DNA from: Methylocystis sp. B8
GTDB taxonomy: Bacteria > Pseudomonadota > Alphaproteobacteria > Rhizobiales > Beijerinckiaceae
Direction: 5' to 3'
DNA: 64,000 nucleotides
Assembly (NCBI RefSeq): GCF_005771425.1
Contig: NZ_VBTZ01000001.1
Location: 372,001-436,000, forward strand
Positions 55,379 through 64,000 of the stretch are shown piece after piece (the first letter of the stretch is position 1; each line of letters opens with the position of its first letter). The position numbers were made by a program, and so were the translations under genes. The notes below the pieces were generated by a model. It was not told where the DNA came from. It did no database searches and was given only the letters and a program-made list of their open reading frames with translations.

Positions 55379-57805
55379 TCAGTGCGCGCGCACGCCTGAA
55401 CCGTCATCCTCGCCGATGGCGCCATGCTTGGCGATGGCGGCGGCGTCTTCCTGCCATTCGATTGGCGTGGGCTGCGAGACGAGCGCGTGACGCAGCACCT
55501 CGTCCATGCGCGCGACGGGCACGATTTCCAGGCCGTTCTTCACCGCGTCGGGGATTTCCGCCAGATCCTTGGCGTTCTCCTCGGGGATCAGCACCTTCTT
55601 CAAGCCGCCGCGTAGGGCCGCCAACAGCTTCTCCTTCAAGCCGCCAATCGGCAGGACGCGGCCGCGCAGCGTGATCTCGCCAGTCATCGCGATGTCGCGC
55701 TTGACGGGAATGCCCGTGATGATCGAGACGATGGCCGTGGCCATCGCCACGCCCGCCGACGGCCCATCCTTGGGCGTCGCGCCTTCCGGCACGTGCACGT
55801 GGAAATCGCGGCGGTCGAAGACGGGCGGTTCGACGCCGAAGTCGACGGCGCGCGAGCGCACATAGGACGCCGCCGCGGAGATCGACTCCTTCATCACGTC
55901 GCGCAGATTGCCCGTGACCGTCATCTTGCCCTTGCCGGGCATCATGACGCCTTCAATCGTCAGTAATTCGCCGCCGACCTCAGTCCAGGCAAGTCCCGTG
56001 ACGACGCCGACCTGATCTTCGAGTTCGGCCTCGCCATAGCGGAATTTCGGCACGCCGAGATAGTCCGAGATGTTCTCGCTCGTGATGACGATCTTCTCCT
56101 TCTTCTTGAGAAGGATTTCTTTCACCGCCTTGCGCGCGAGATTGGAGATTTCGCGCTCAAGATTGCGCACGCCAGCTTCGCGCGTATAGCGGCGAATAAG
56201 AGTGAGCAGGCCGTCGTCGGCGATCATCCATTCTTCAGGCGCAAGACCATGCTTATGCACCGCGTTGGGGATGAGGTGCCTGCGCGCGATCTCGGCTTTC
56301 TCGTCCTCTGTGTAGCCGGCGATGCGTATGATCTCCATGCGGTCCATCAGCGGCGGCGGAATATTGAGCGTATTCGCCGTCGTCACGAACATCACGTTCG
56401 AAAGGTCGTAATCGACTTCGAGGTAATGGTCGTTGAACGTGGCGTTCTGCTCAGGGTCCAGCACTTCGAGCAGGGCCGACGACGGGTCGCCGCGGAAGTC
56501 CATGCCCATCTTGTCGATTTCGTCGAGCAGGAAGAGCGGATTGGACGTCTTGGCCTTGCGCATCGACTGGATGATCTTGCCGGGCATCGAGCCGATATAA
56601 GTGCGCCGGTGTCCGCGGATTTCCGCTTCGTCGCGCACGCCGCCAAGCGACATGCGCACGAATTCGCGGCCGGTCGCCTTGGCGATCGACTTGCCGAGCG
56701 AGGTCTTGCCGACGCCGGGCGGGCCGACGAGGCAGAGGATCGGGCCAGTCAGCTTATTGGCGCGGCTCTGCACGGCGAGATACTCAAGGATGCGCTCCTT
56801 GACCTTCTCGAGACCGAAATGCTCGGCGTCGAGCACTTCCTCCGCCTGTCCGAGATCGCGCTTCACCTTGGAGCGCTTGCCCCACGGGATCGACAGGATC
56901 CAGTCGAGGTAATTGCGCACGACGGTGGCTTCGGCGGACATCGGCGACATCTGCCGCAGCTTCTTGAACTCGGCGAAGGCCTTGTCGCGCGCTTCCTTGG
57001 AGAGCTTGGTGTTCTTGATCCGCTCTTCGAGCTCGGCGAGATCGTCCTTGCCGTCCTCGTCGCCCAGCTCCTTCTGGATCGCCTTCATCTGTTCGTTGAG
57101 GTAGTATTCGCGCTGCGTCTTCTCCATCTGCCGCTTGACGCGCGTGCGAATGCGTTTCTCGACCTGCAAGACCGAGATTTCGCTCTCCATCAACGACAAA
57201 CATTTTTCGAGTCGCCGCGCGACGCTGGCCGTCTCGAGTACGTCCTGCTTTTCGGCGATCTTAACCGAAAGGTGAGACGCGACCGTATCGGCGAGCTTCG
57301 AATAGTCGTCGATCTGCGTCACCGCGCCGACCACCTCCGAGGAGACGCGCTTGTTGAGCTTCACATAGCTTTCGAATTCGGCGATCACCGAACGGCCGAG
57401 CGCTTCGACCTCGACCGGAGAGCCGAGATCATCGGCCAGAACTTCGGCGTCCGCCTCGTAATAGTCGTCTGCGCGGGTGTAATTGCGCACGCTGGCGCGC
57501 GCCACGCCCTCGACCAGCACCTTCACAGTGCCGTCGGGCAACTTCAGAAGCTGCAGCACCGAGGCGAGCGTGCCGATTGAATAGATGGCGTCGGTCGCCG
57601 GATCGTCGTCGCCGGCGTTCTTCTGTGTGGCGAGCAGAATGAGCCTATCAGATTTCGTCACCTCTTCGAGCGCGCGGATGGATTTCTCGCGCGCAACGAA
57701 AAGCGGGACAATCATGTGCGGAAAGACGACAATGTCGCGTAGCGGCAGCACCGGATAGCTTTCGACCGCTCCGGGCATTACGGCGTCTCGCTTTTCGTTC
57801 GACAT
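55379..57805 (-). CDS. lon: ATP-dependent protease La (Lon)
   Basis: Cytoplasmic AAA+ serine protease of 808 residues. It has the N-terminal LonA substrate domain ([20 protein letters not shown]), a coiled-coil helical part ([20 protein letters not shown]), Walker [24 protein letters not shown] and the protease domain with the serine in [14 protein letters not shown] and lysine in [11 protein letters not shown]. The length is normal. A candidate sigma-32 promoter lies about 150 bases upstream. Confidence 0.97.
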   Translation of the reverse strand: MSNEKRDAVMPGAVESYPVLPLRDIVVFPHMIVPLFVAREKSIRALEEVTKSDRLILLATQKNAGDDDPATDAIYSIGTLASVLQLLKLPDGTVKVLVEGVARASVRNYTRADDYYEADAEVLADDLGSPVEVEALGRSVIAEFESYVKLNKRVSSEVVGAVTQIDDYSKLADTVASHLSVKIAEKQDVLETASVARRLEKCLSLMESEISVLQVEKRIRTRVKRQMEKTQREYYLNEQMKAIQKELGDEDGKDDLAELEERIKNTKLSKEARDKAFAEFKKLRQMSPMSAEATVVRNYLDWILSIPWGKRSKVKRDLGQAEEVLDAEHFGLEKVKERILEYLAVQSRANKLTGPILCLVGPPGVGKTSLGKSIAKATGREFVRMSLGGVRDEAEIRGHRRTYIGSMPGKIIQSMRKAKTSNPLFLLDEIDKMGMDFRGDPSSALLEVLDPEQNATFNDHYLEVDYDLSNVMFVTTANTLNIPPPLMDRMEIIRIAGYTEDEKAEIARRHLIPNAVHKHGLAPEEWMIADDGLLTLIRRYTREAGVRNLEREISNLARKAVKEILLKKKEKIVITSENISDYLGVPKFRYGEAELEDQVGVVTGLAWTEVGGELLTIEGVMMPGKGKMTVTGNLRDVMKESISAAASYVRSRAVDFGVEPPVFDRRDFHVHVPEGATPKDGPSAGVAMATAIVSIITGIPVKRDIAMTGEITLRGRVLPIGGLKEKLLAALRGGLKKVLIPEENAKDLAEIPDAVKNGLEIVPVARMDEVLRHALVSQPTPIEWQEDAAAIAKHGAIGEDDGSGVRAH

Positions 57806-57954
57806 TCTTTTTGTCCTGTCCTCGACCGCGCCCCGCTAAAGCGGCGACGCGCAGACCGCAGGCGATTTTGGGTTTAAGGCCGCGATACGGTCGCCCGCCG
57901 TTTTCGCGCCAATAAAAGACCGCCGGCGATCGCGCCCGACGGTCCCGTTAACGC

Positions 57955-57984
57955 AAATGGTATACACGAACTATCGATTCAAGG
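57955..57984 (-). promoter_or_regulatory. candidate sigma-32 heat-shock promoter of lon
   Basis: On the minus strand CCTTGAA (57984-57978) is followed after 17 bases by CCATTT (57960-57955). Both boxes match the RpoH consensus (CTTGAA and CCATnT) at normal spacing. It lies 150 bases before the lon ATG. lon is a known RpoH target in many bacteria. It was found by eye. Confidence 0.5.
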
Positions 57985-58048
57985 CGCTGCGGCGCCCAAG
58001 CTTAATCCGGAAATCGGCGGCGCGTCGACCGCCCATCTATCAGCGCCG

Positions 58049-59314
58049 TCAGGCGCTCGCGCCGCTCTTTTCGCTGCGCTCGGCGTAGATGTAGAGCGGC
58101 CGGGCTTTACCCTCGACGACTTCCGGTCCAATGACAACTTGTTCGACGCCCTCCAAGCCTGGCAGATCGAACATCGTGTCTAGCAAGATTCCTTCCATGA
58201 TGGAGCGAAGGCCACGCGCGCCGGTGTGGCGTTCGATCGCTTTGCGAGCGACGGCCGACAGCGCGTCGTCCTGGAAGGTAAGTTCGACGTTTTCCATCTC
58301 GAAGAGCCGCTGATACTGCTTGACCAGCGCGTTCTTGGGCTCGGTGAGGATGCGCTTGAGGGCGTCCTCGTCGAGATCTTCGAGCGTCGCAATGACCGGC
58401 AGACGGCCGACGAATTCGGGGATGAGCCCAAATTTTAGCAGGTCTTCGGGTTGCACCTGCCTAAAAATGTCGCCGGTGCGACGCTCGTCGGGCGCCTGCA
58501 CAGTGGCCCCGAAGCCGATCGACGTGTTGCGGCCGCGAGCGGAAATGATCTTCTCGAGCCCGGCAAAAGCCCCGCCGCAGATGAAGAGAATATTCGTCGT
58601 GTCGACCTGCAGGAACTCCTGCTGCGGATGCTTGCGCCCGCCCTGCGGCGGCACGGAGGCGACAGTGCCCTCCATGATTTTCAGGAGCGCCTGCTGAACG
58701 CCCTCGCCCGAAACGTCGCGGGTGATCGACGGGTTGTCGGACTTGCGCGAAATCTTGTCGATCTCGTCGACATAGACGATGCCGCGCTGCGCGCGCTCGA
58801 CATTATAGTCGGACGCCTGCAGAAGCTTGAGAATGATATTCTCGACGTCCTCGCCGACGTAGCCCGCCTCGGTCAGGGTCGTGGCGTCGGCCATGGTGAA
58901 GGGCACGTCGAGGATGCGCGCCAAAGTCTGCGCCAGCATGGTCTTGCCGACGCCGGTCGGCCCGATCAGCAGAATATTGGACTTTGCGAGCTCTACGTCG
59001 CCATGTTTCGTCGCATGATTGAGACGCTTGTAATGGTTATGGACCGCGACCGAGAGAACGCGCTTGGCCTGGGCCTGGCCGATGACATAGTCGTCCAGAA
59101 CCTTACAAATCTCTCTCGGAGTCGGAATGCCGTCGCGCTGTTTAACCAGTGAGGATTTGTTTTCCTCGCGAATGATGTCCATGCACAATTCGACGCATTC
59201 GTCGCAGATGAACACCGTCGGTCCGGCGATAAGCTTGCGCACCTCATGCTGGCTCTTGCCGCAGAAGGAGCAGTAAAGCGTGTTTTTGGAATCGCCGCCG
59301 CCGACCTTGCTCAT
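58049..59314 (-). CDS. clpX: ATP-dependent Clp protease ATP-binding subunit ClpX
   Basis: AAA+ unfoldase that feeds substrates to ClpP, 421 residues. It has the N-terminal zinc-binding domain with four cysteines ([16 protein letters not shown]), Walker [16 protein letters not shown], Walker [11 protein letters not shown] and the ClpP-binding loop with GFGA in SIGFGATV. The length is normal. GGGAGAAG lies upstream. clpP, the usual upstream neighbour, is absent here and pfp takes its place. Confidence 0.97.
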   Translation of the reverse strand: MSKVGGGDSKNTLYCSFCGKSQHEVRKLIAGPTVFICDECVELCMDIIREENKSSLVKQRDGIPTPREICKVLDDYVIGQAQAKRVLSVAVHNHYKRLNHATKHGDVELAKSNILLIGPTGVGKTMLAQTLARILDVPFTMADATTLTEAGYVGEDVENIILKLLQASDYNVERAQRGIVYVDEIDKISRKSDNPSITRDVSGEGVQQALLKIMEGTVASVPPQGGRKHPQQEFLQVDTTNILFICGGAFAGLEKIISARGRNTSIGFGATVQAPDERRTGDIFRQVQPEDLLKFGLIPEFVGRLPVIATLEDLDEDALKRILTEPKNALVKQYQRLFEMENVELTFQDDALSAVARKAIERHTGARGLRSIMEGILLDTMFDLPGLEGVEQVVIGPEVVEGKARPLYIYAERSEKSGASA

Positions 59315-59545
59315 ATTCTTCTCCCATCGGGCCGGACTGCCGGGCGAATCGGCCCGAATGCCTGTGATACCGGCGCCAAACTAACAAAAGGTGAGAGCGG
59401 TTGGCGTTCCCGCTTCCATCCATCGTTTCGGTCGTCAGCGACGAGCGCCCGAGAACCATGACTGGTTAGTGTATTTTAGACGACGGCCAAATTGCAACCT
59501 TCGCCGGAAATTCGTCAAAGCAAGAAGGGCGCCTACGTCGTAGGC

Positions 59546-60766
59546 TCATGTGGTGAGGATCTTGGGAACCCGATTGAGCCGCAACCGATAGGCGTCCGGC
59601 ATGCCGCTTCCAAGCAGCGGGCGGAGATAGAGCCGGAAGGCGTCCGTGACGTCTGTGCCGCACGGGCTAATGTATTCGTCCGGCATCACTTTTGTCTTGG
59701 CGGCGATCTCTTCGAGCGGCGTCAGCTGATAATCGACTGAGTAGAATCCCGTCCGATGGATCGTCACCGAGCCGTCCCGGTCGCCCCAAATGGCGTATTG
59801 CACGGCCTTCTCGCCGACCTCGCGCGCCTCCCGCTGGTCGACGTCCGAGACGCAGCCGACGAAGCTCCTCTGAACATAGCCGAAAGTGTCGGCCCGCACC
59901 CGCTTGAATCCCAGCCGGTCCTTCACGAGGAGGGTGAGCTCGTCGGCAAGCGCGCCGCCGCCCAGGTGGACGTTGCCGTGGTCGTCCCGCTCGACCGTCC
60001 TGGCGAGCTTTTCGGCGATCGGCGTATGGTTTTCGTCGCAGACGCCCTCAGAGACGGCGACGACGCAGCGGCCGTATTTCGTCATGGTCGCCTTCACGTC
60101 GGCGAGGAATTTGTCGACGATGAAGGCGCGCTCGGGGATGTAGATGAGGTGCGGGCCGTCGTCGGGGAATTTCTTGCCGAGCGCTGAGGCGGCGGTCAGA
60201 AACCCCGCGTGTCGGCCCATGACGACCGCGATGTAGACGCCCGGCAGGGACCAATTGTCGAGATTGGCGCCGGCGAAGGCCTGCGCCACCCAGCGCGCCG
60301 CCGAGGGAAAGCCCGGCGTGTGGTCGTTGACCATCAGATCATTGTCGATGGTTTTCGGAATATGGACGGTCCGCAGCGGATAGCCGGCGTTCTTTGCTTC
60401 CTGCGAGACGATGCGCACCGTGTCAGATGAGTCGTTGCCGCCGATATAGAAAAAACAGCCAATTCCATGCGCCCGCAGAACGCGAAAGATTTCCTGACAA
60501 TATTTGAGGTCCGGCTTATCGCGGGTGGAGCCGAGCGCGGAAGACGGGGTGCAGGCGACGAGTTCGAGATTATGGGTCGTCTCCTGGGTGAGGTCGACGA
60601 AATCCTCATTGACGATGCCGCGAACGCCATGGAACGCGCCATAGACCCGCTCGACCTCGCGAAACTTGCGGGACTCCAGCACGGCCCCGACGAGCGACTG
60701 GTTGATGACGGCGGTGGGCCCTCCGCCCTGGGCGACGAGCACTTTAGAAAAATCGATGGCGGTCAC
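59546..60766 (-). CDS. pfp: pyrophosphate-dependent 6-phosphofructokinase
   Basis: Reversibly phosphorylates fructose 6-phosphate with PPi, and in methylotrophs also acts on other sugar phosphates. The 406-residue protein has VAQGGGPTAVINQS, GGND at 109-112 and PKTIDND at 137-143. The lysine there, where ATP enzymes have glycine, and the acidic residue after GGN mark the PPi type. I chose GTG at 60766, with AGGAG 8-12 bases upstream, over an ATG 18 codons earlier whose leader is basic and unlike the family. Confidence 0.9.
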   Translation of the reverse strand: MTAIDFSKVLVAQGGGPTAVINQSLVGAVLESRKFREVERVYGAFHGVRGIVNEDFVDLTQETTHNLELVACTPSSALGSTRDKPDLKYCQEIFRVLRAHGIGCFFYIGGNDSSDTVRIVSQEAKNAGYPLRTVHIPKTIDNDLMVNDHTPGFPSAARWVAQAFAGANLDNWSLPGVYIAVVMGRHAGFLTAASALGKKFPDDGPHLIYIPERAFIVDKFLADVKATMTKYGRCVVAVSEGVCDENHTPIAEKLARTVERDDHGNVHLGGGALADELTLLVKDRLGFKRVRADTFGYVQRSFVGCVSDVDQREAREVGEKAVQYAIWGDRDGSVTIHRTGFYSVDYQLTPLEEIAAKTKVMPDEYISPCGTDVTDAFRLYLRPLLGSGMPDAYRLRLNRVPKILTT

Positions 60767-60883
60767 GACAAGCTCCTGGAAACGCCGGCGGCGGCAGATG
60801 TCCCGCACGGTGCGGAACAACGGCGCTTCGCCAGCGCTGCGCTTATATTCTCAGGCAGGGGGCCGTTCAAATCGGCGTGAGGG

Positions 60884-61309
60884 CTACTCTGACGACTTGC
60901 TCGCGCAGACCTTGGCGAAGAGCCCCTCGTAATAGGGCGGCACCGCGGACCAACCGTCTTTTGGCGGATATGGCTTGGTGATCTTTCCTTCGCCCATCTG
61001 GCCCTGACGCCAGCCGCCGCCCCCGGATCTGTATTTCCGATTGGCGCAATCGAACGACACTTTCTCGATTTCCGAGAGGCCTTTTTCGGCGAGGCCGAAT
61101 GCGGCGGCTTTTGGCGAGGCGGCGTCGTAATCAGTGAGCGCGTCGATCGTGACGATTCCATCGGCCGACGCGCTACGGGATCCGGCGTCCATGTAAATGG
61201 TCGAAAAATCGTCGCTCGAGACCTGGACCCATTCGGCGCGAGCCGATGCGGAAGAAGCGAGCGCCGACATGAGAGCAGAGGCGCTGATCTTCCACATGGC
61301 GGTTTTCAT
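60884..61309 (-). CDS. secreted protein, surface-adhesin E-like
   Basis: A 141-residue protein with a signal peptide (MKTAMWKISASALMSALASSASARA) and the pattern WVQVSSDDFSTIYMDAGS ... FDCANRKYR, resembling the small surface-adhesin E domain found in many proteobacterial secreted proteins. The match is loose. Its ATG is 5 bases beyond the secA stop, so it is probably translated from the secA transcript. Confidence 0.6.
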   Translation of the reverse strand: MKTAMWKISASALMSALASSASARAEWVQVSSDDFSTIYMDAGSRSASADGIVTIDALTDYDAASPKAAAFGLAEKGLSEIEKVSFDCANRKYRSGGGGWRQGQMGEGKITKPYPPKDGWSAVPPYYEGLFAKVCASKSSE

Positions 61310-61314
61310 GCCGG

Positions 61315-64000
61315 CTAAACCAACGCGCCGTGGCAATGCTTGTATTTTTTGCCCGAGCCGCAAGGGCAGGGCTCATTGCGGCCGACCTTGCCCCAGGATC
61401 CGGGATTGGCGGGGTCGCGCGGCTGCGCGGCGGTTGCTTCGCCAACCGTCGCAAGGCCGCGCGCTGAAAAATCCGCCGTCGCCAAGCGCGCATTGAGGTC
61501 GTTGAGCGCGGTCTGCTGTCCGCCGCCGATCAGCGCCTCCGGATTTGGATGCGACATCTCCATCGGCGGCAATTCCGGCGGCGCGGATGGCGGCGCCTCG
61601 AATGACACTTCGACGCGCATCAATTGCGCAGTCACCGTTTCGTCCCAGCGCGTCATCAGACTCTTGAAGAGCTCCAGCGCCTCGGACTTATACTCATTGA
61701 GCGGATCGCGCTGCGCCATGCCGCGCCAGCCGATCACCTGCCGAAGATGATCGAGCGCGACAAGATGTTCGCGCCACAGCGTATCGAGAGATTGCAGCAC
61801 GACCTGCTTCTCGATCATACGCATCAGCGGCTCGGTGTTCTTTTCGACGCGTTCGCCATAGGCCGTATCCGCCGCCTCTAGCAGGCGCTCTTTGATCTCC
61901 TCGTCGGCGATGCCTTCTTCCTTCGCCCAGTCGGCGACCGGCAGATCGAGATTGAGCTTCGCCTTCACTTCTTGCGCAAGACCCTCGACATCCCAGGCCT
62001 CGGCGTAGGCGTCATGCGGAATGTGTTGCGACACCATTGCGTCGATCACGTCGGCGCGCATATCGCCGACCTGCTCTTCGACGCTCTCCTCATCCATGAT
62101 TTCGCGCCGGCGCTCGAAAATCACCTTGCGCTGGTCGTTCATGACGTTGTCGAATTTGAGGATGTTCTTGCGGATGTCGAAGTTGCGCGCCTCGACCTTA
62201 TGCTGCGCCTTCTCGATCGCCTTGTTGATCCACGGGTGGACGATGGCTTCGCCTTCCTGCAATCCGAGCTTCACCAGCATCGAGTCCATGCGCTCCGAAC
62301 CGAAGATGCGCATGAGATCGTCTTGCAGCGACAGGAAGAATTTCGAGCGGCCCGGGTCGCCCTGACGTCCGGAGCGGCCGCGCAGCTGATTATCGATGCG
62401 CCGGCTCTCGTGGCGCTCCGTGCCGACGATGTAGAGGCCGCCGGAAGCGATCGCCTTTTCCTTGAAGTCGGCGACTTCCTCGCGGATTTCCGCTTCCTTC
62501 TTGGCGCGCGCGTCGCCTTCGAGACCGGCGCATTCCTGCGTCACGCGCATTTCGACATTGCCGCCAAGCTGAATGTCGGTGCCGCGGCCCGCCATGTTGG
62601 TGGCGATGGTGATCGCGCCAGGCACGCCCGCCTCCGCCACGATATAGGCTTCCTGTTCGTGGAAGCGCGCGTTGAGCACCGCGAAGAGTTTCGACGGCTT
62701 GCCCGAGCGCGCCGCGTCATAGAGTTTGGAAAGGCCCTTCGGATCGGCGAAGTCGATCATCTTGTATCCCTGCGACAGCAGGAACTCCGCCAACTGCTCC
62801 GACTTTTCGATTGAGGTCGTGCCGACGAGCATCGGCTGCATCCGTCCGTTCGCGTCCTTGATCTCGGCGGCGATCGCGTTGAGCTTCTCTTTGAAGGAGC
62901 GATAGACCTCGTCGTCCTCATCGAGGCGGCAGACCGGGCGGTTTGTCGGAATTTCGACGACGTCGAGCTTGTAGATTTCGGCGAATTCGTCCGCCTCTGT
63001 CGCCGCCGTGCCGGTCATGCCGGCGAGCTTGTCATAGAGACGGAAATAATTCTGGAAGGTGATCGACGCGAGAGTGACGTTTTCAGGCTGAACCTGAACG
63101 CGCTCCTTCGCTTCGAGCGCCTGATGCAGACCTTCCGAATAGCGGCGGCCGGGCATCATGCGGCCGGTGAATTCGTCGATGATGACCACTTCGTTGTTGC
63201 GGACGATGTAGTCCTTATCTTTTTGAAAGAGCTTATGCGCGCGCAGCGCCTGATTGACGTGATGCACGAGCGTGACGTTGTGCGCTTCATAGAGCGCGCC
63301 GTCGGTCAGCGCTCCCGCTTCGACCAGCAGCTCTTCCATGTGCTCATTGCCAGCGTCGGTCAGGTGAACCGTGCGCTGTTTCTCGTCGAGCTCGAAGTCG
63401 TCGGCGTTGAGCTTCGGGATGAGCCTGTCGATCGTGTTGTAGAGATCGGATTTATCGTCGATCGCGCCCGAGATGATGAGCGGCGTGCGCGCCTCGTCGA
63501 CTAGGATCGAGTCCACTTCGTCGACGATCGCGAAATTATGTCCGCGCTGCACCATCTGCGAGAATTCATATTTCATATTGTCGCGCAGATAGTCGAAGCC
63601 GAATTCGTTATTAGTGCCGTAGGTGATGTCGCAGGCGTAGGCGGTCGCGCGGTCGTCGTCCATCAGATCGTGCACCACGACGCCGACGCTCATGCCGAGA
63701 AATTTGTAGATCTGGCCCATCCATTCGGCGTCGCGTTTGGCCAGATAATCGTTCACCGTGACGACATGGACGCCTTTGCCTGCGAGCGCGTTGAGATAGA
63801 CGGCGAGCGTGGCGACGAGGGTCTTGCCTTCGCCCGTGCGCATCTCCGAGATCGCGCCTTCATGCAGCACCATGCCGCCGATGAGCTGGACGTCGAAATG
63901 GCGTTGGCCTAGGGTGCGCTTGGCCGCCTCGCGCACTGTCGCGAAGGCCGGAACGAGCAGGTCATCGAGCGTCTTGCCGGCTGTGAGTTCTTCACGAAAC
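61315..64000 (-). CDS. secA: preprotein translocase ATPase SecA (5' end outside window)
   Basis: ATP motor of Sec export. The open frame continues through the right edge, so roughly the first 40-60 codons are missing. Visible parts are the DEAD motor with Walker [33 protein letters not shown], the second motor domain with [16 protein letters not shown] and [16 protein letters not shown], the helical wing and scaffold, and a C-terminal SEC-C zinc motif [14 protein letters not shown] that binds SecB or phospholipid. It is collinear with the small secreted-protein gene downstream. Confidence 0.97.
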   Translation of the reverse strand, partial: FREELTAGKTLDDLLVPAFATVREAAKRTLGQRHFDVQLIGGMVLHEGAISEMRTGEGKTLVATLAVYLNALAGKGVHVVTVNDYLAKRDAEWMGQIYKFLGMSVGVVVHDLMDDDRATAYACDITYGTNNEFGFDYLRDNMKYEFSQMVQRGHNFAIVDEVDSILVDEARTPLIISGAIDDKSDLYNTIDRLIPKLNADDFELDEKQRTVHLTDAGNEHMEELLVEAGALTDGALYEAHNVTLVHHVNQALRAHKLFQKDKDYIVRNNEVVIIDEFTGRMMPGRRYSEGLHQALEAKERVQVQPENVTLASITFQNYFRLYDKLAGMTGTAATEADEFAEIYKLDVVEIPTNRPVCRLDEDDEVYRSFKEKLNAIAAEIKDANGRMQPMLVGTTSIEKSEQLAEFLLSQGYKMIDFADPKGLSKLYDAARSGKPSKLFAVLNARFHEQEAYIVAEAGVPGAITIATNMAGRGTDIQLGGNVEMRVTQECAGLEGDARAKKEAEIREEVADFKEKAIASGGLYIVGTERHESRRIDNQLRGRSGRQGDPGRSKFFLSLQDDLMRIFGSERMDSMLVKLGLQEGEAIVHPWINKAIEKAQHKVEARNFDIRKNILKFDNVMNDQRKVIFERRREIMDEESVEEQVGDMRADVIDAMVSQHIPHDAYAEAWDVEGLAQEVKAKLNLDLPVADWAKEEGIADEEIKERLLEAADTAYGERVEKNTEPLMRMIEKQVVLQSLDTLWREHLVALDHLRQVIGWRGMAQRDPLNEYKSEALELFKSLMTRWDETVTAQLMRVEVSFEAPPSAPPELPPMEMSHPNPEALIGGGQQTALNDLNARLATADFSARGLATVGEATAAQPRDPANPGSWGKVGRNEPCPCGSGKKYKHCHGALV

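Noticed and set aside
56249-57580. 443-codon plus-strand frame opposite lon
   Set aside because: His/Arg/Leu-rich shadow frame, while lon on the other strand has all catalytic motifs.

Overview
The window is a high-GC chromosomal stretch from an alphaproteobacterium, most likely of the Hyphomicrobiales (Rhizobiales). Markers of that group are the DUF4167, DUF2794, DUF2721, BTLCP transglutaminase-like, zf-CHCC and DUF1036 proteins, the cycHJKL-type (ccmIEFH) cytochrome c cluster, an RNase E with a long acidic insert, and Rhizobiales-type palindromic repeats. The pyrophosphate-type phosphofructokinase and the repeat families would suit a type II methanotroph such as Methylocystis or Methylosinus. 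That family-level guess is inference, because no methane oxidation gene is present. Nearly all of the content is core genome. I see no prophage, integrase, insertion sequence or CRISPR array.

Layout. 0-8 kb: clpB, a MOSC protein, DUF4167, prmC and htpG. 8-11.7 kb: DUF2794, a DadA-like oxidoreductase, purB and DUF2721. 11.9-16.4 kb: ccmI-ccmE-ccmF-ccmH, interrupted by three families of palindromic repeat. 16.4-23.7 kb: an NDUFS6-like zinc protein, an FAD monooxygenase, a BTLCP protease, a gamma-carbonic anhydrase, a heparinase II/III-like protein, purH and two small secreted proteins. 23.8-33.1 kb: prfA and ptsP on the minus strand, then divergently an EAL/degenerate-GGDEF receptor, an isomerase gene with an in-frame TGA, and ligA. 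33.3-37.4 kb: a four-gene minus-strand operon of an alpha-oxoamine synthase, a GNAT-fold acyltransferase, a DEGS1-like desaturase and an FA2H-like hydroxylase. 37.6-39.0 kb: ccmA-ccmB. 39-45 kb: small membrane and secreted proteins, an enoyl-CoA hydratase homologue, PBP1A and a cell-wall amidase. 45.1-48.7 kb: rne behind a long leader. 48.8-54.5 kb: an aminotransferase, a MgtC/DUF4010 protein whose reading frame runs antisense through trxA, pccB and a periplasmic ClpP-like protein. 54.6-64 kb: tRNA-Val, hupB, lon, clpX, PPi-phosphofructokinase, a small secreted protein and secA, which is cut by the window end.

Functionally the window holds much of the protein quality-control set (ClpB, HtpG, Lon, ClpX, trxA, a ClpP-like protein). 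It also holds two separated parts of cytochrome c maturation System I (ccmIEFH and ccmAB), two purine genes, peptidoglycan synthesis and turnover, and RNA decay. The most striking part is the 33.3-37.4 kb operon. Its predicted enzymes match, step for step, the making and finishing of a ceramide: serine-acyl condensation, N-acylation, Delta4-type desaturation and 2-hydroxylation. A 3-ketosphinganine reductase and a dedicated acyl carrier protein are not in the window.
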